64,000 bases of DNA from contig CM044961.1 of NCBI GenBank assembly GCA_024516035.1, positions 12,306,198-12,370,197 on the forward strand, given 5' to 3'. Below are positions 10,945 to 21,299 of this stretch, piece by piece; within the stretch, counting starts at the first letter, position 1; the number at the start of each line of letters is the position of its first letter. The notes under the pieces are model-generated. The model did no database searches, had not been told where the DNA came from, and saw nothing but the letters and a program-made list of their open reading frames with translations. This DNA is from Bactericera cockerelli. Taxonomy: Eukaryota > Arthropoda > Insecta > Hemiptera > Triozidae. Both the position numbers and the translations under genes were made by a program.

Positions 10945-11262
10945 CTTTTTTTTTTTTTTTTTTTTAAAAGATGAGTGTTTCACAGCCTTTTTTATTTCGT
11001 AGCCATGAAACAGGAGCTACTGTAGACGCTTGTGGTCTGTGTTGTAGCCTGCCCATCCCGTAGTATGCCTCCCCTCTGATGGGCGAGAAGTGACACAATA
11101 CTTCCCATTTAGGTGCTGGGTCAACACGAGCACACCGGAAGGTATCCCTTACAAACAATTGTAACCAAATTAAGAATACAATTTTTTGTCGGCGCGGGGG
11201 TTCGAACCCGGGACCTTCCGCATGGCAAGCGAGTGCTTAACCACTGAGCTAATCGCGCGCTT
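10945..11262 (-). mobile_element. SINE family B (tRNA-derived), insertion absent from the duplicate
   Basis: On the minus strand the head has AGCGCGCGATTAGCTCAGTG, GTTAAGCACTCGCTTGCCAT (anticodon-like loop TTGCCAT, Gly-GCC-like) and GGTCCCGGGTTCGAACCCCC. The body has TTGTTTGTAAGGGATACC, CGCCCATCAGAGGGGAGG and GGCTACAACACAGACC, ending GAAACACTCATC and an A-rich tail. The empty site is visible in copy 2 near 62785. The flanks CATTTGA and TATTTGG may be a degraded target duplication. Confidence 0.9.
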
Positions 11263-11746
11263 TATTTGGGCGTCCATATAATCCTCTCACCACCGTGATT
11301 TAGGTATCAATACCTATCTCACGGACACGGAATTATTATTACCGCGGCAATGAGTGAGCACCGACCTCATTCCTCTCCATGCTCGACAATGTTTAACTTC
11401 AGTGTACTGTCGACAGGTGGTGTGATCTACCCGCCCTATCAACACTGCGTTCTCTTAGGTACCTTTGGTGTCAAGAATCATAAGCATCTCTATTTCCCTA
11501 ATCCTCTCACCTTCTCCCTCTCTTCATGTCCCCCTGTGTCACGCACCATTAAAACGAAAAGACTTAAAAAAGTGAAAGAGATCAAAAATCCTATCTTCTT
11601 CCGAGATTTAACTTTTCAAAAAATGTAGTTACTCTTAAAAGTTCGTGAAATAGCATCAGATTAAGCTCCCTCAACTCAGTAGAATACCAAAAAAAGAAGA
11701 AAAAAAAGTTTTTTTAACGAAAGAAATTTTTATCTCGAAAACATTT

Positions 11747-11945
11747 GTCTCGAAAGGTCGGAGAGGAGTTCACAAAAGTAGTCAAATGCCTTTTCTGTTG
11801 CCATTTTCACGGCGAAATCTTAACTACAGTTTTCATTTGTGAAGGAGCCGTGACCGGGACAGTATCTGTCGACGATGTGTGGCTGTTTTTAATATTTTGT
11901 AATTTTGCGGTCGTAATTTTTAAAAATAAAAAAATGAGTAGTTAG
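11747..11945 (+). other. Conserved 66-codon open block without ATG
   Basis: An open frame is kept in both duplicated copies (here and 63272-63470) with only a few residue changes (including K to E and C to S). It starts at TTG, not ATG, and no recognised domain is present. It could be an internal exon, an old element fragment or chance. It lies about 110 bases upstream of the signal-peptide exon. Confidence 0.3.
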
Positions 11946-12052
11946 ATAAATAAAATACCAATAAATTGTTAAGTTTTTATTTGAATATAATAATTTTATT
12001 TATAATGTTTAATTAATTTTATTTTATTTATTTACATTTAATTTCTATTAAA

Positions 12053-12113
12053 ATGAGAGACTTCCTGGTTCTGTGTTTATGTCTGCTCGTCTTCATAACG
12101 GAATGCTTTTCAG
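12053..12113 (+). CDS. First exon of a secreted-peptide gene (signal peptide only), copy 1
   Basis: ATG at 12053 starts 20 codons reading MRDF-LVLCLCLLVF-ITECFS, followed by G and the consensus donor GTAAGT (GT at 12114-12115). The short charged start, leucine/valine/cysteine-rich hydrophobic core and small polar end are typical of a cleavable signal peptide. The intron is in phase 1, common for genes whose first exon encodes only the signal peptide. The duplicate at 63578 keeps the length and donor with one synonymous (CTG to CTT) and one missense (F to S) change, as expected for a constrained coding exon. The mature-peptide exons are not identified here, so the product (venom, salivary, immune or other secreted peptide) is unknown. 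Confidence 0.65.
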
Positions 12114-12494
12114 GTAAGTTTTTCTATCGTATAAATTTACTTTCAACTAATATTATGGCCTTATCACCGGGTTTCAGCCTCCACATTTCTTTGTCAACAT
12201 AACAATTATTAACCCCCAAAAGCTGTCTGTGTAACACGGCATAAAGATGTGCATCGAAATACGTGACACTAGCACTGGTCAAAAAAAATTCCACCGACAC
12301 AATTTGGTTCGAGCTTTTAATTAGAAAAAAATAAAATAAAATAATCTGAGGCAATTTTTAAATCAAAAGAGTTTTTTATTAATTTATTTCTTCACCTAAG
12401 TGAAGAGAGTTTGAAGCGGGTGGTATTTTTTATTTATTTAATATTTATGTACCTAGCTCAAAGATGACCGAACTTGAAAACACTAAAATTCGTA

Positions 12495-12609
12495 ACATAG
12501 GTATTTGGTAGCTATTTGTAAATAACCGCTTACATAGGTATTTGGTAACTATTTTTAAATACCTGCGAACATAGGTATTTGGTAACTATTTGTAAATACC
12601 CGCCTACAT
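12495..12609. repeat. 37-bp tandem repeat, 3 units
   Basis: Units start at 12495, 12532 and 12569 with ACATAGGTATTTGGTA and differ at a few bases each. They lie in the presumed first intron of the secreted-peptide gene. Confidence 0.85.
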
Positions 12610-12759
12610 TTCTTCTACAATTTGGTGTGAACTAAAAATATTTTTTTGTTGACAGGTGGCATGTAATAGGATTTTTATGGACATATTTTTTCAACACGAA
12701 ATAAAGGAACTTTGCAACAAACAAAAAAATCTGGTGTAAACATCACACGACTTTCCTTA

Positions 12760-13012
12760 TTGAGGCATGGCCTTCTGTGTATTATCCCTAACCCTACTAT
12801 ATTCTTGAGGCATGGCCTTCTATGTATTATACCTAACCCTACTATATTCTTGAGGCATGGCCTTCTATGTATCTTACCTAACCCTACTATATTCTTGAGG
12901 CATGGCCTTCTATGTATCTTACCTAACCCTACTATATTCTTGAGGCATGGCCTTCTATGTATTTTACCTAACCCTACTATATTCTTGAGGCATGGCCTTC
13001 TATGTATGTATT
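12760..13012. repeat. 45-bp tandem repeat, about 5.6 units
   Basis: Units begin TTGAGGCATGGCCTTCT at 12760, 12805, 12850, 12895, 12940 and 12985. Since 45 is divisible by 3 and the unit has no stop in one frame, a 104-codon frame of 15-residue repeats results. I see no splice signal or start that makes it a convincing exon. Confidence 0.9.
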
Positions 13013-13109
13013 TAATAAATATTTAATAAAAATGACCGCCTCAACGGTAACAGTTTGCTAGAAATAAATGTCAAATTCGTAATCAGCACCTAAAAATCAT
13101 TGGATTTGA

Positions 13110-13612
13110 TATGTCGCGACCTCTATCTAGGGTGAATAATAAAAAAGTTAGTCCAAGCGGGTCCCCCCCACAATACCATTAAATTGGGGCCGGGTTCCAA
13201 AAAGTTAAAGATATCAAAAAAATTATCAGAGTAAACCCCTATTATTTTTTTAATCTGAGAAAATGTTGTTCTCTAACTTTTTTTGTATCTTTAACCAATT
13301 CAAAGAAGCTGTGCTCACTGCCAATATTTGCGGCCCTGCGGCCGCAGAATGCGGCCGATTTCAACCAAAAGTTTCATGGTTCGTCTGGTGTATAAAATTA
13401 ATTACCATACCAAATTTCAAGTCTCTAGCTCTTACCGTTCTTGAGATATCCTGTTCACACACACATAGACAGACGCACGGACCAATGGCTGAAAACAACT
13501 TTTTTGGTATCCTGAGGCTATGATTCGTCCAGAAATGTGAAAAGCTGGGTAGGTCAAATTTTCGACGAATACAATACTTTCCTTATTATAGGATAAGGAA
13601 AGTAAAAATAGA
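13110..13612. mobile_element. Probable dispersed element ending in an 11-bp hairpin
   Basis: Mixed-composition DNA (GCGGCCCTGCGGCCGCAGAA; CACACACATAGACAGACGCA; GTTCTTGAGATATC) stands out from the AT-rich surroundings. It ends with ACTTTCCTTAT and ATAAGGAAAGT (about 13579-13606), a hairpin with an 11-bp stem and short loop. I recall such ends and 'ACAGACGCACGG' stretches from dispersed insect repeats but cannot name a family. Confidence 0.4.
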
Positions 13613-15002
13613 GTTTATACTCTAGGCTTAAATTTTAGCAACCTTTTTTTTATAGCTACAGGTCTATGTATAAAAGTTCAGTATGTGCAATATAATGCAG
13701 CATTCTACATAGTTAATAAAATATGAAATTGCATGTGTGGTTAATATTACGAAGAGCGGAAAACGACAAAGAATGCAGGTAAACGTGCGGTTTATTGAGA
13801 AAATGCATATTTATGTAGCTTGATTGTAAATTCCACATGCAATTTTCTGTTATTCTACCCTCGTATTAGCATACCTGCATTGATGGTTGAGTGGTCTTTA
13901 GCATGACCTGGTAACAGGATAGAATGGGGATCCCTGAATCTGGATAACACCAGGTGCTCTGAATTTATTCACATTAGAGACAGAAAGTTAAACAACTTGA
14001 TGAGATGAAGGTTCTCAAGTTGGATTCTAAAAAAATCTAATAATTAGGCAAAGAATTCCTAACTTTCAGAGCTTTTTAAAAATAAATATATAAATAACTA
14101 CATTTACATAAGTACATTTTATGTATAAATACATATAATATACATTTTTATTATCATTCCTCATTGTATTGATGTAATGTTGTTTGTGAAATGGAATTAT
14201 GTAATTTTGCATTTCTGGGTTTCTGACCCGTTAAGGAAATAAATTAGTAAATAGATGGAACAAACACTTCACTTGACGTACCTACTCTGAAGTTAATACC
14301 CGTGTACATCTATTAAATAAATAATGGATGTATAAATGAGATGCTAAAATTATAGAGCAGCTAATAAATCGTTTCAGAAACATGAAACAGAATTCTGCAC
14401 CGTCTGAGGGGGTATTTAAATGTTTTTAATATCGCATGCTGACTGAAATATGCATGCATAGTTTATGAGTCTGTTTTCCCTCATTTGTACTGACGTCCAT
14501 TTGTGAGGGGGATGAAGAGTAAACAGTGCGAAATAAAATACGCGGAAATGAATATAACATGGCACATTGCATACGTAAAATATCTACAAGGCGTACATGG
14601 ATTTTCAGTTTGGTAGAGGTTCTTATTTGGTTTTCTTAAGGGTTGCAACTGTTGAGTTTTGATTTAGCCCGAACGGAAAATAAAAAAGTAACACGGAAGA
14701 CGAAGCGGTTGATGGGGTCCAAAAGTACCTTCATTTTTTTTCTCCCCTTATTTTTTCAAACTCCCAGAACTAGAAGTACACGACCTAGAACTGAATCTAA
14801 GGGCCGCATTAGGAAACAAGATTAGTTAATCTTAGTGGAAACCATCCCTTCAAATTTCACCTTGACAAAACCGTAGAAGTCATCCCTAACCCGGGCTTCG
14901 TAGCTGTAACCTCTGGGGTGTAAACGAGCTCTAGCTAGGCTTCATGGCCCAAAAAATACTGTTTTAAAATACTTATCGTACAAAATATTACAATTTATTA
15001 GA
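13613..15002. other. No recognised feature
   Basis: AT-rich DNA without convincing ORFs or repeats that I recognise. Confidence 0.5.
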
Positions 15003-15004
15003 TA

Positions 15005-15560
15005 CAGGGTGGCGCAGCTATGCCTCGTGAATTTGAAACAGTCGTCAAATCGTCAATGTTGAAGGTATCGGGTTGAAATAAAATTTAAAATGTTCAGTAA
15101 CAAGGGCATTTTATTTAAGAAAAGAAAAATATTCAATTATGAAAAATGATGTCCATCAAATGACTTCCTTCTTGGGCGATGCATTCTTGGAGTCAAGCCT
15201 AACACGTTCTTCTCCGGTGTTCTTGTTGTTCGAGGTTGAGTCTTGTTCCAAGTCGGTGCACATGAACCCCCGTTTCACGAAATTTTCGTACCCACTCCAA
15301 AATCGAATCACGATAGGGAACAGCACCACGATGTGGGACGTTGAAATAGCGGCGGAAAGCGCGCGTGACCGCAACTATAGATTCGTTATTTCGCAAAAAA
15401 TGTTCTACAGCGAAAAAACGATGCTCCACGGACCAGGTCGGCATTGTTACTGAAACTGCCCGTCCTACCCTTCAAGAGGAGTTGGTCGTCGACCCCGTCA
15501 TCCCCTCCGTTCGGCCGTACTACCCGTTTCAAAAACACGAGAACCAGCGGCGCCACCCTG
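15005..15560 (-). mobile_element. Deleted mariner/IS630-type element, TA-flanked
   Basis: CAGGGTGGCGC at 15005 is the exact inverse of GCGCCACCCTG ending at 15560, and TA flanks both ends (15003-15004 and 15561-15562). At 556 bp it is far shorter than an autonomous element. It keeps only the beginning of a transposase gene on the minus strand, so it is an internally deleted copy. Confidence 0.85.
15155..15444 (-). pseudogene. Transposase N-terminus relic (DUF4817-like helix-turn-helix)
   Basis: The frame from 15444 downwards contains WSVEHRFFAVEHFLRNNES, VTRAFRRYFNV and ILEWVRKFRETG. This is the order seen in the DUF4817 DNA-binding region of insect mariner-type transposases. After the RKFRETG motif the similarity appears to move to the next frame (ERVRLDSKNASPKKEV), pointing to a frameshift near 15250. 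No catalytic DD(E/D) domain remains. Family assignment is from memory of the motif pattern. Confidence 0.65.
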
Positions 15561-15608
15561 TACAATGAGTGCAAAATGAAATGAAAACGGGTTAACTACC
15601 TAAATTTT

Positions 15609-15833
15609 TTTTAACGTAGCTTTCAACTGCATGGTCATAATTATCACGACGGGGGTTTTACCTTCCATTCGATGAAAACTCACAAATCGGCTACTCAAAT
15701 TAACCTCACACAAACTAAGTAAGTTCGGCCCGGAATAGCTAGCATCGAATTTGAATCTTGCTGGATATTGGTTAACTTCAGTGACAGAACGAGAACTGGT
15801 GTATTCAATGTGCCATCGACGAACTACATTGTA
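15609..15833 (-). mobile_element. 5S rRNA-derived SINE, copy
   Basis: The minus strand starts with a 5S-like head (CGATGGCACATTGAATACAC, CAGTTCTCGTTCTGTCACTG, AAGTTAACC) and continues into the shared body, ending with ATGCAGTTGAAAGC and TACGTTA. Compare 25704 and 44437. Confidence 0.75.
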
Positions 15834-15882
15834 CATTGCATAATTCAAATAGTTATCAGGCGCTCATAAGTTTTTTTTATGT

Positions 15883-16055
15883 GGGTTTAACATCGCTTTA
15901 ACTGCATGGTCATATCACGACGGGGGTGTTGCCCTCCATTCGTAGACAACTCACAAATCTGCTACCCACATTAACCTCTCCCAGCCTGGGTTGATCCGGA
16001 ATGCCTTCACCTTGCTGGGCATTGCTTAAACGAGAGCCAGTGCATGGCTGGCTGC
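15883..16055 (-). mobile_element. 5S/E-type SINE, partial copy next to the previous one
   Basis: The body motifs (CCCAGGCTGGGAGAGGTTAA, GTGGGTAGCAGATTTGTGAG, AACACCCCCGTCGTGATATG, CCATGCAGTTAAAGC) are followed upstream by GTTTAAGCAATGCCCAGCAA, which resembles the 5S C-box region. Two copies therefore lie in the same orientation within 450 bases. Confidence 0.65.
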
Positions 16056-16600
16056 TCGATGGACCAGCCTTGTTGGACATGAAGATTTTGACTCGAAGCA
16101 ATTTATATTTATACAGATAATTTCGAAGTCCTTTGACTTTAAATTTCGTCGGGTACCTACACTAGAAGATATGGTACAACGCACATATCTATTCCTACCT
16201 CCACTAGAAGATATTTTACAACGCACAACTCTATCCCTCTGATCATGAAAAATTCAGGATTCAATATTCCCCTTTACTCTGAGCGTCAGAGTTGATTAAA
16301 AAACAGAAAGTTGGAAAGACTCAATTTTTTTTATTACATTTTACAGTTTTTCCAATTGTTTCAAGTGCTTCCTCGATCTCTCAGCACGGGGGTAAAGGTA
16401 GCATTGGTATATTATTAATAATAATAATAATTATGATACCATTTTGGTTTTTCCATGTTGACTATAAAATAATAGTTTCCTTTGTCATGGTTTAATCGCA
16501 ACGGAATTTTTCGTTGGACAAATTTTTTTTCTCAGTTTTTATTCCAAATTGGGTTATAATTTTATTTTATGATGTAATAATATCACTCTTTTGTTTAAAG
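16056..16600. other. AT-rich DNA; short two-copy repeat
   Basis: ACTAGAAGATAT followed by TACAACGCAC occurs twice (about 16161 and 16204). Otherwise nothing is recognised. Confidence 0.5.
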
Positions 16601-16604
16601 TACA

Positions 16605-16790
16605 TCAGGCGAGGTGCTCAAAGCATTTTCTATCACCCACCAGAGTCTTATTATTATATGGTCACAAACTCAAATTAATGAGGAAAAATTCATGCACTGG
16701 GTGAGATTCGAACCAACGGATAACTACGCTACTTGGATTACCAGACTAGTGCGTTAATCACTTAACTACCAGTGCACTTGATGTGTATTC
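16605..16790 (-). mobile_element. SINE family D (class II tRNA-like head), copy
   Basis: The minus strand reads a Ser-type tRNA-like head (GTGGTTAAGTGATTAACGCA-like A region, CTGGTAATCCAAGTAG, GGTTCGAATCTCACCC), then ATGAATTTTTCCTCATTAAT and AAATGCTTTGAGCACCTCGC. The other well-kept copy is at 33608. Confidence 0.75.
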
Positions 16791-17147
16791 TTAAGTCCAT
16801 GATACCAATGAATTAATTGTTTCACCTATGCAAAAATCATATTTATAAAATTGCATGATCAGTTGATCACCATAATTATAAATATCATCTAACTTAATAA
16901 TAATAACCCCATCATCATTTTCAATACTTCATCTTTTTCTTAGGTGAGAATATCTAACATTACTTTTAAAGTACCTACCTAATCTTATTTTATCTTTTCA
17001 AGATTAAACTTCTCAATAACTTGCAAACTCAGCCTATCTTTCAAACCCTTGATGTCAAGATTACTTACATTCACTCATTAAAATTCTCCATGTCTTAACG
17101 ATCGAGTTTCTACTCGAGGTCGGTCTTTGAGGGTACATTTGAAAGAA
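16791..17147. other. No recognised feature
   Basis: AT-rich sequence with no gene or clear repeat. Confidence 0.55.
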
Positions 17148-17300
17148 TGATAGTCACCTTGGTCGAGTGGTGTAGCGTACTAGGCTTGCACGCGCAGTGA
17201 CCTGGGTTCGAATCCCAACGGAGTTGGAATTTTTCTACTCTGGGCAAACGATCTAGCATATCAAAGATACGGAAAAGTCCTATGATTCTCCGCTACCCAC
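17148..17300 (+). mobile_element. SINE family C (tRNA-derived), partial copy
   Basis: AGTCACCTTGGTCGAGTGGT, TAGGCTTGCACGCGCAGTGA and CTGGGTTCGAATCCCA form the tRNA-like head (Cys/Ala-like loop TTGCACG). CCTATGATTCTCCGCTACCC matches the 3' part of the full copy at 63692. Confidence 0.75.
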
Positions 17301-17304
17301 TGAA

Positions 17305-17392
17305 ATCTTCTTCTTCTTTAACTTTTCTTTTTTCCCAAACCGACTTGGGGTCGGTATTGTTCAACCTCATGGTTGAGGTTGTGATTAAGACA
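17305..17392 (-). mobile_element. LINE/SINE 3' tail fragment
   Basis: CTTGGGGTCGGTATTGTTCA and CCTCATGGTTGAGGTTG recur at 23484, 35694 and 43829. There they join a SINE E body, so this is probably the distal tail of that family. Confidence 0.5.
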
Positions 17393-17559
17393 AAGAAATT
17401 TAATTTTTTTTTTAAATTTATTTATTAAAAGATAATATACATATATTATACTCGTACAAAGGCATTTTTCCTAAGCTAAAGCTTCTAAGAACATATTTAT
17501 TTTATGGAATTTTATCAATATACCTTTATCACAACTCTTCTCTTATATTTATTGTGTGC

Positions 17560-20020
17560 TCTTAGTCCTCTTCTATCTCTCTCTATCCTCCCTCCACCTA
17601 CACTCCTACACTCCTCGACCTCTATCTCTCTCTATCCTCCCTCCACCTACACTCCTACACCCTCGACCTCTATCTCTCTCTATCCTCCCTCCACCTACAC
17701 TCCTACATCCTCGACCTCTATCTCTCTCTATCCTCCTCCACCTACACTCCTACACTCCTCGACCTCTATCTCTCTCTATCCTCCTCCCCTACACCTACAC
17801 TCCTCGACCTCTATCTCTCTCTATCCTCCCTCCACCTACACTCCTACACTCCTCGACCTCTATCTCTCTCTATCCTCCTCCACCTACACTCCTACACTCC
17901 TCGACCTCTATCTCTCTCTATCCTCCCTCCACCTACACTCCTACACTCCTCGACCTCTATCTCTCTCTATCCTCCCTCCACCTACACTCTACACCTCGAC
18001 CTCTATCTCTCTCTATCCTCCTCCACCTACACTCCTCTCTCGACCTCTATCTCTCTCTATCCTCCCTCCACCTACACTCCTACACTCCTCGACCTCTATC
18101 TCTCTCTATCCTCCTCCACCTACACTCCTACACTCCTCGACCTCTATCTCTCTCTATCCTCCTCCACCTACACTCCTACACTCCTCGACCTCTATCTCTC
18201 TCTATCCTCCTCCACCTACACTCCTACACTCCTCGACCTCTATCTCTCTCTATCCTCCCTCCACCTACACTCCTCGACCTCTATCTCTCTCTATCCTCCC
18301 TCCACCTACACTCCTCGACCTCTATCTCTCTCTATCCTCCCTCCCTACCCTACACTCCTCGACCTCTATCTCTCTCTATCCTCCCTCCACCTACACTCCT
18401 CGACCTCTATCTCTCTCTATCCTCCCTCCACCTACACTCCTCGACCTCTATCTCTCTCTATCTCCTCCACTCCCTGACATCCTCTTATCCTCCTCACAAT
18501 CCGCTCTATCTCTCTCTATCCTCCCTCCACCTACACTCCTCGACCTCTATCTCTCTCTACCTCCTCCCCCACCTACCTACTCACCTCGACCTCTATCTCT
18601 CTCTATCCTCCCTCCACCTACACTACACTCCTCGACCTCTATCTCTCTCTATCCTCCCTCCACCTACACTCCTCGACCTCTATCTCTCTCTATCCTCTCC
18701 CTACCACTCTACACTCCTCGACCTCTATCTCTCTCTATCCTCCTCCCTCCACCTACACTCCTCGACCTCTATCTCTCTCTATCCTCCCTCCACCTACACT
18801 CCTACCTCCCACCTCTATCTCTCTCTATCCTCCCTCCACCTACACTCCTCGACCTCTATCTCTCTCTATCTCCTCCACCTCCCCCTACACTCCTCGACCT
18901 CTATCTCTCTCTATCCTCCCTCCACCTACACTCCTCGACCTCTATCTCTCTCTATCCTCCCTCCACCTACACTCCTCGACCTCTATCTCTCTCTATCCTC
19001 CCTCCACCTACACTCCTACACTCCTCGACTCATCTCTCTATCCTCCCTCCACCTACACTCTACCTCTCGACCTCTATCTCTCTCTATCCTCCTCCCACCT
19101 ACTCCACTCCTCGACCTCTACTCTCTCTCTATCCTCCCTCCACCTACACTCCTCGACCTCTATCTCTCTCTATCCTCCCTCACCTACACTCCTCACACTC
19201 CTCGACCTCATCTCTCTCTATCCTCCTCCACCTACACTCCTACACTCACTTCGACCTCTATCTCTCTCTATCTCCTCCACCTACACTCCTACACTCCTCG
19301 ACCTCTATCTCTCTCTATCCTCCTCCACCTACACTCCTCGACCTCTATCTCTCTCTATCCTCCTCTCCACCTACGACCTCATCTTCTCTATCTCCTCCAC
19401 CTACAGACCTCTATCTCTCTCTATCCTCCCTCCACCTACACTCCTCGACCTCTATCTCTCTCTATCCTCCCTCACACCTTACACTCCTCGACCTCTATCT
19501 CTCTCTATCCTCCCTCCACCTACACTCCTCGACCTCTATCTCTCTCTATCCTCCCTCCACCTACACTCCTCGACCTCTATCTCTCTCTATCCTCCCTCCA
19601 CCTACACTCCTCGACCTCTATCTCTCTCTATCCTCCCTCCACCTACACTCCTCGACCTCTATCTCTCTCTATCCTCCCTCCACCTACACTCCTCGACCTC
19701 TATCTCTCTCTATCCTCCCTCCACTACACTCCTACCTCTATCCTCTCTATCTCCTCACCTACACTCCTCGACCTCTATCTCTCTCTATCCTCCCTCCACC
19801 TACACTCCTCGACCTCTATCTCTCTCTATCCTCCCTCCACCTACACTCCTCGACCTCTATCTCTCTCTATCCTCCCTCCACCTACACTCCTCGACCTCTA
19901 TCTCTCTCTATCCTCCCTCCACCTACACTCCTCGACCTCTATCTCTCTCTATCCTCCCTCCACCTACACTCCTCGACCTCTATCTCTCTCTATCCTCCCT
20001 CCACCTACACTCCTCGACCC
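17560..20020. repeat. 41-bp pyrimidine minisatellite, about 58 units
   Basis: The unit is TCCTCGACCTCTATCTCTCT, CTATCCTCCCTCC and ACCTACAC. The last part (19500-20020) is nearly homogeneous at exactly 41 bp (19806 to 19847). The left part has longer variants with a duplicated TACACTCC and shorter ones with single-base losses, so the array is more homogenised at its right end. The unit has no stop codon on the plus strand, which gives very long spurious ORFs in more than one frame. Confidence 0.97.
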
Positions 20021-20234
20021 ACCATATCATCAAAGTCAACTTTCGCCCGAGTTTGACAACTTGGAGTCCTTGGTATTAATAACTCCTGACAGGATTCACT
20101 TACTTTACCTTCTCTCTCTCTCTTATATATATATATCTTTCTCTTACCTTTCCATTTTTTTACCCCAATTTCTATTCTCTCTCTCTCTCACCTTTCTATA
20201 TTGTTCTTTTTGTATCCCATATTCTTTCCTTTAC

Positions 20235-20280
<46 letters not shown>

Positions 20281-20690
20281 TTCTCTCTCTTGGTTCATCT
20301 CTTTTTCACTTTGAGTATTTCTTTCTCATTCTTTACCTCCCTAAATTCTGATCTCTTACAACTGTATTTTCTCTATTCTCATACTTTCCTCTTAAAGTTT
20401 TCGTTTTGCTACTATCTATCTCTTTTTTACTGATCCTTTCTCCATTTACTTGCCTTTTCCCTCTTTCTCTTATTTGAACTCTTTCTCTTCTTTCCTCAAT
20501 ATTTCTATCTTTTACTCTCATATTCCTCTTTCCTTCCTAATAATTCTTTTTTTTATCAATCTACTCCACTTTCTTCGGCTGTCTGTTACCCTGTTTTTAT
20601 CATTATACTTTACTCTATTTCTCTCTCTTCCTCTCTCTCTTTCTCTTCCTCTCTCTCTCTCTCTCTCTGACTTCACATCTTTTTAACTTC
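20021..20690. repeat. CT-rich tract after the 41-bp array
   Basis: Mixed pyrimidine tract with (CT)n runs at about 20238-20290 and 20630-20668. No gene. Confidence 0.8.
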
Positions 20691-20739
20691 CTTCCTAAGG
20701 CTTGAGAAGATGCTTCCAAAAGTTTTCAACGTATAAAAA

Positions 20740-21189
20740 ATTGAAAAAAAGTGAGGGACTAGGTGAAGGGTGAAGAGGAGGAGAGAGGGAGGATAGGGGG
20801 AGGAGAGGGAGGAATATAATGTTACATGAAGGATCACGTTTTGTACGAAAAATTACACGGCAAAAGAATAAACCATATGAGGAGAGAGAGAGAGACAGAG
20901 AGAAAGGGGGAGAAGGGGTGAGAGGGAGAGATAGGGATAGAGATAGAGTGGGAGAGAGAGAGAGAGTGAGAGAGAAAAATAGAGAGAGAGAGAGGTAGGG
21001 AGAGGGAGAGAGAGGGAAAAGAATAGAGGGAGAAGGGGAGAGAAAGGAATGTAGAAAATGTAGAAGTAGGAAAATGGATGGGAACAATGTAAACAGGGAT
21101 ATAAATTGAAGAGAAAGAAAGACATGAGAAAAGAGATGGACAAAGAATAAGAAGAGAAGGAAAGGGAGGGAAAACAGAGGGAAAGAGCG

Positions 21190-21230
<41 letters not shown>

Positions 21231-21240
21231 AAGGATAAGG
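20740..21240. repeat. GA-rich tract (polarity reversed)
   Basis: The plus strand switches from pyrimidine- to purine-rich, with (GA)n at about 21193-21228. Minus-strand ORFs here are Ser/Leu artefacts. Confidence 0.85.
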
Positions 21241-21299
21241 AAATAAAGAAGGAACATTTATTTCTTTGCAATCCCCTGAGAGCTATGGGGAGGACAGAG

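Larger units (their letters stand above)
9807..12164. repeat. Duplicated segment, copy 1
   Basis: This segment is repeated in the same orientation at 61603-63691, about 52 kb away, with scattered substitutions. Shared landmarks in order: SINE E body, AATATTGCAATATCTC, CT-rich tract, ACTACGGAGGGATTATGAAC, second SINE body, ATCAATACCTATCTCACGGA, a 200-base block at 11747-11945, and the signal-peptide exon at 12053. Copy 1 carries a family B SINE (10945-11262) that copy 2 lacks. The left limit of homology is unknown because copy 2 starts at the assembly gap. Confidence 0.9.

Noticed and set aside
10964..11158. 64-codon frames recurring at 10964, 22324, 22355 and 35137
   Set aside because: They are all chance frames inside family B SINE copies.
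12760..13010. CCTAACCCT stretches as telomere-like repeats
   Set aside because: They are one part of a 45-bp unit. No TTAGG/CCTAA tandem run is present.
12712..13026. 104-codon frame with 15-residue repeats near the secreted-peptide exon
   Set aside because: It is the 45-bp tandem repeat read in its stop-free frame. No acceptor or cysteine pattern links it to the exon at 12053.
17504..20351. Open frames of 850 and 931 codons on the plus strand
   Set aside because: They only translate the stop-free 41-bp minisatellite, in two frames at once. There is no non-repeat domain.
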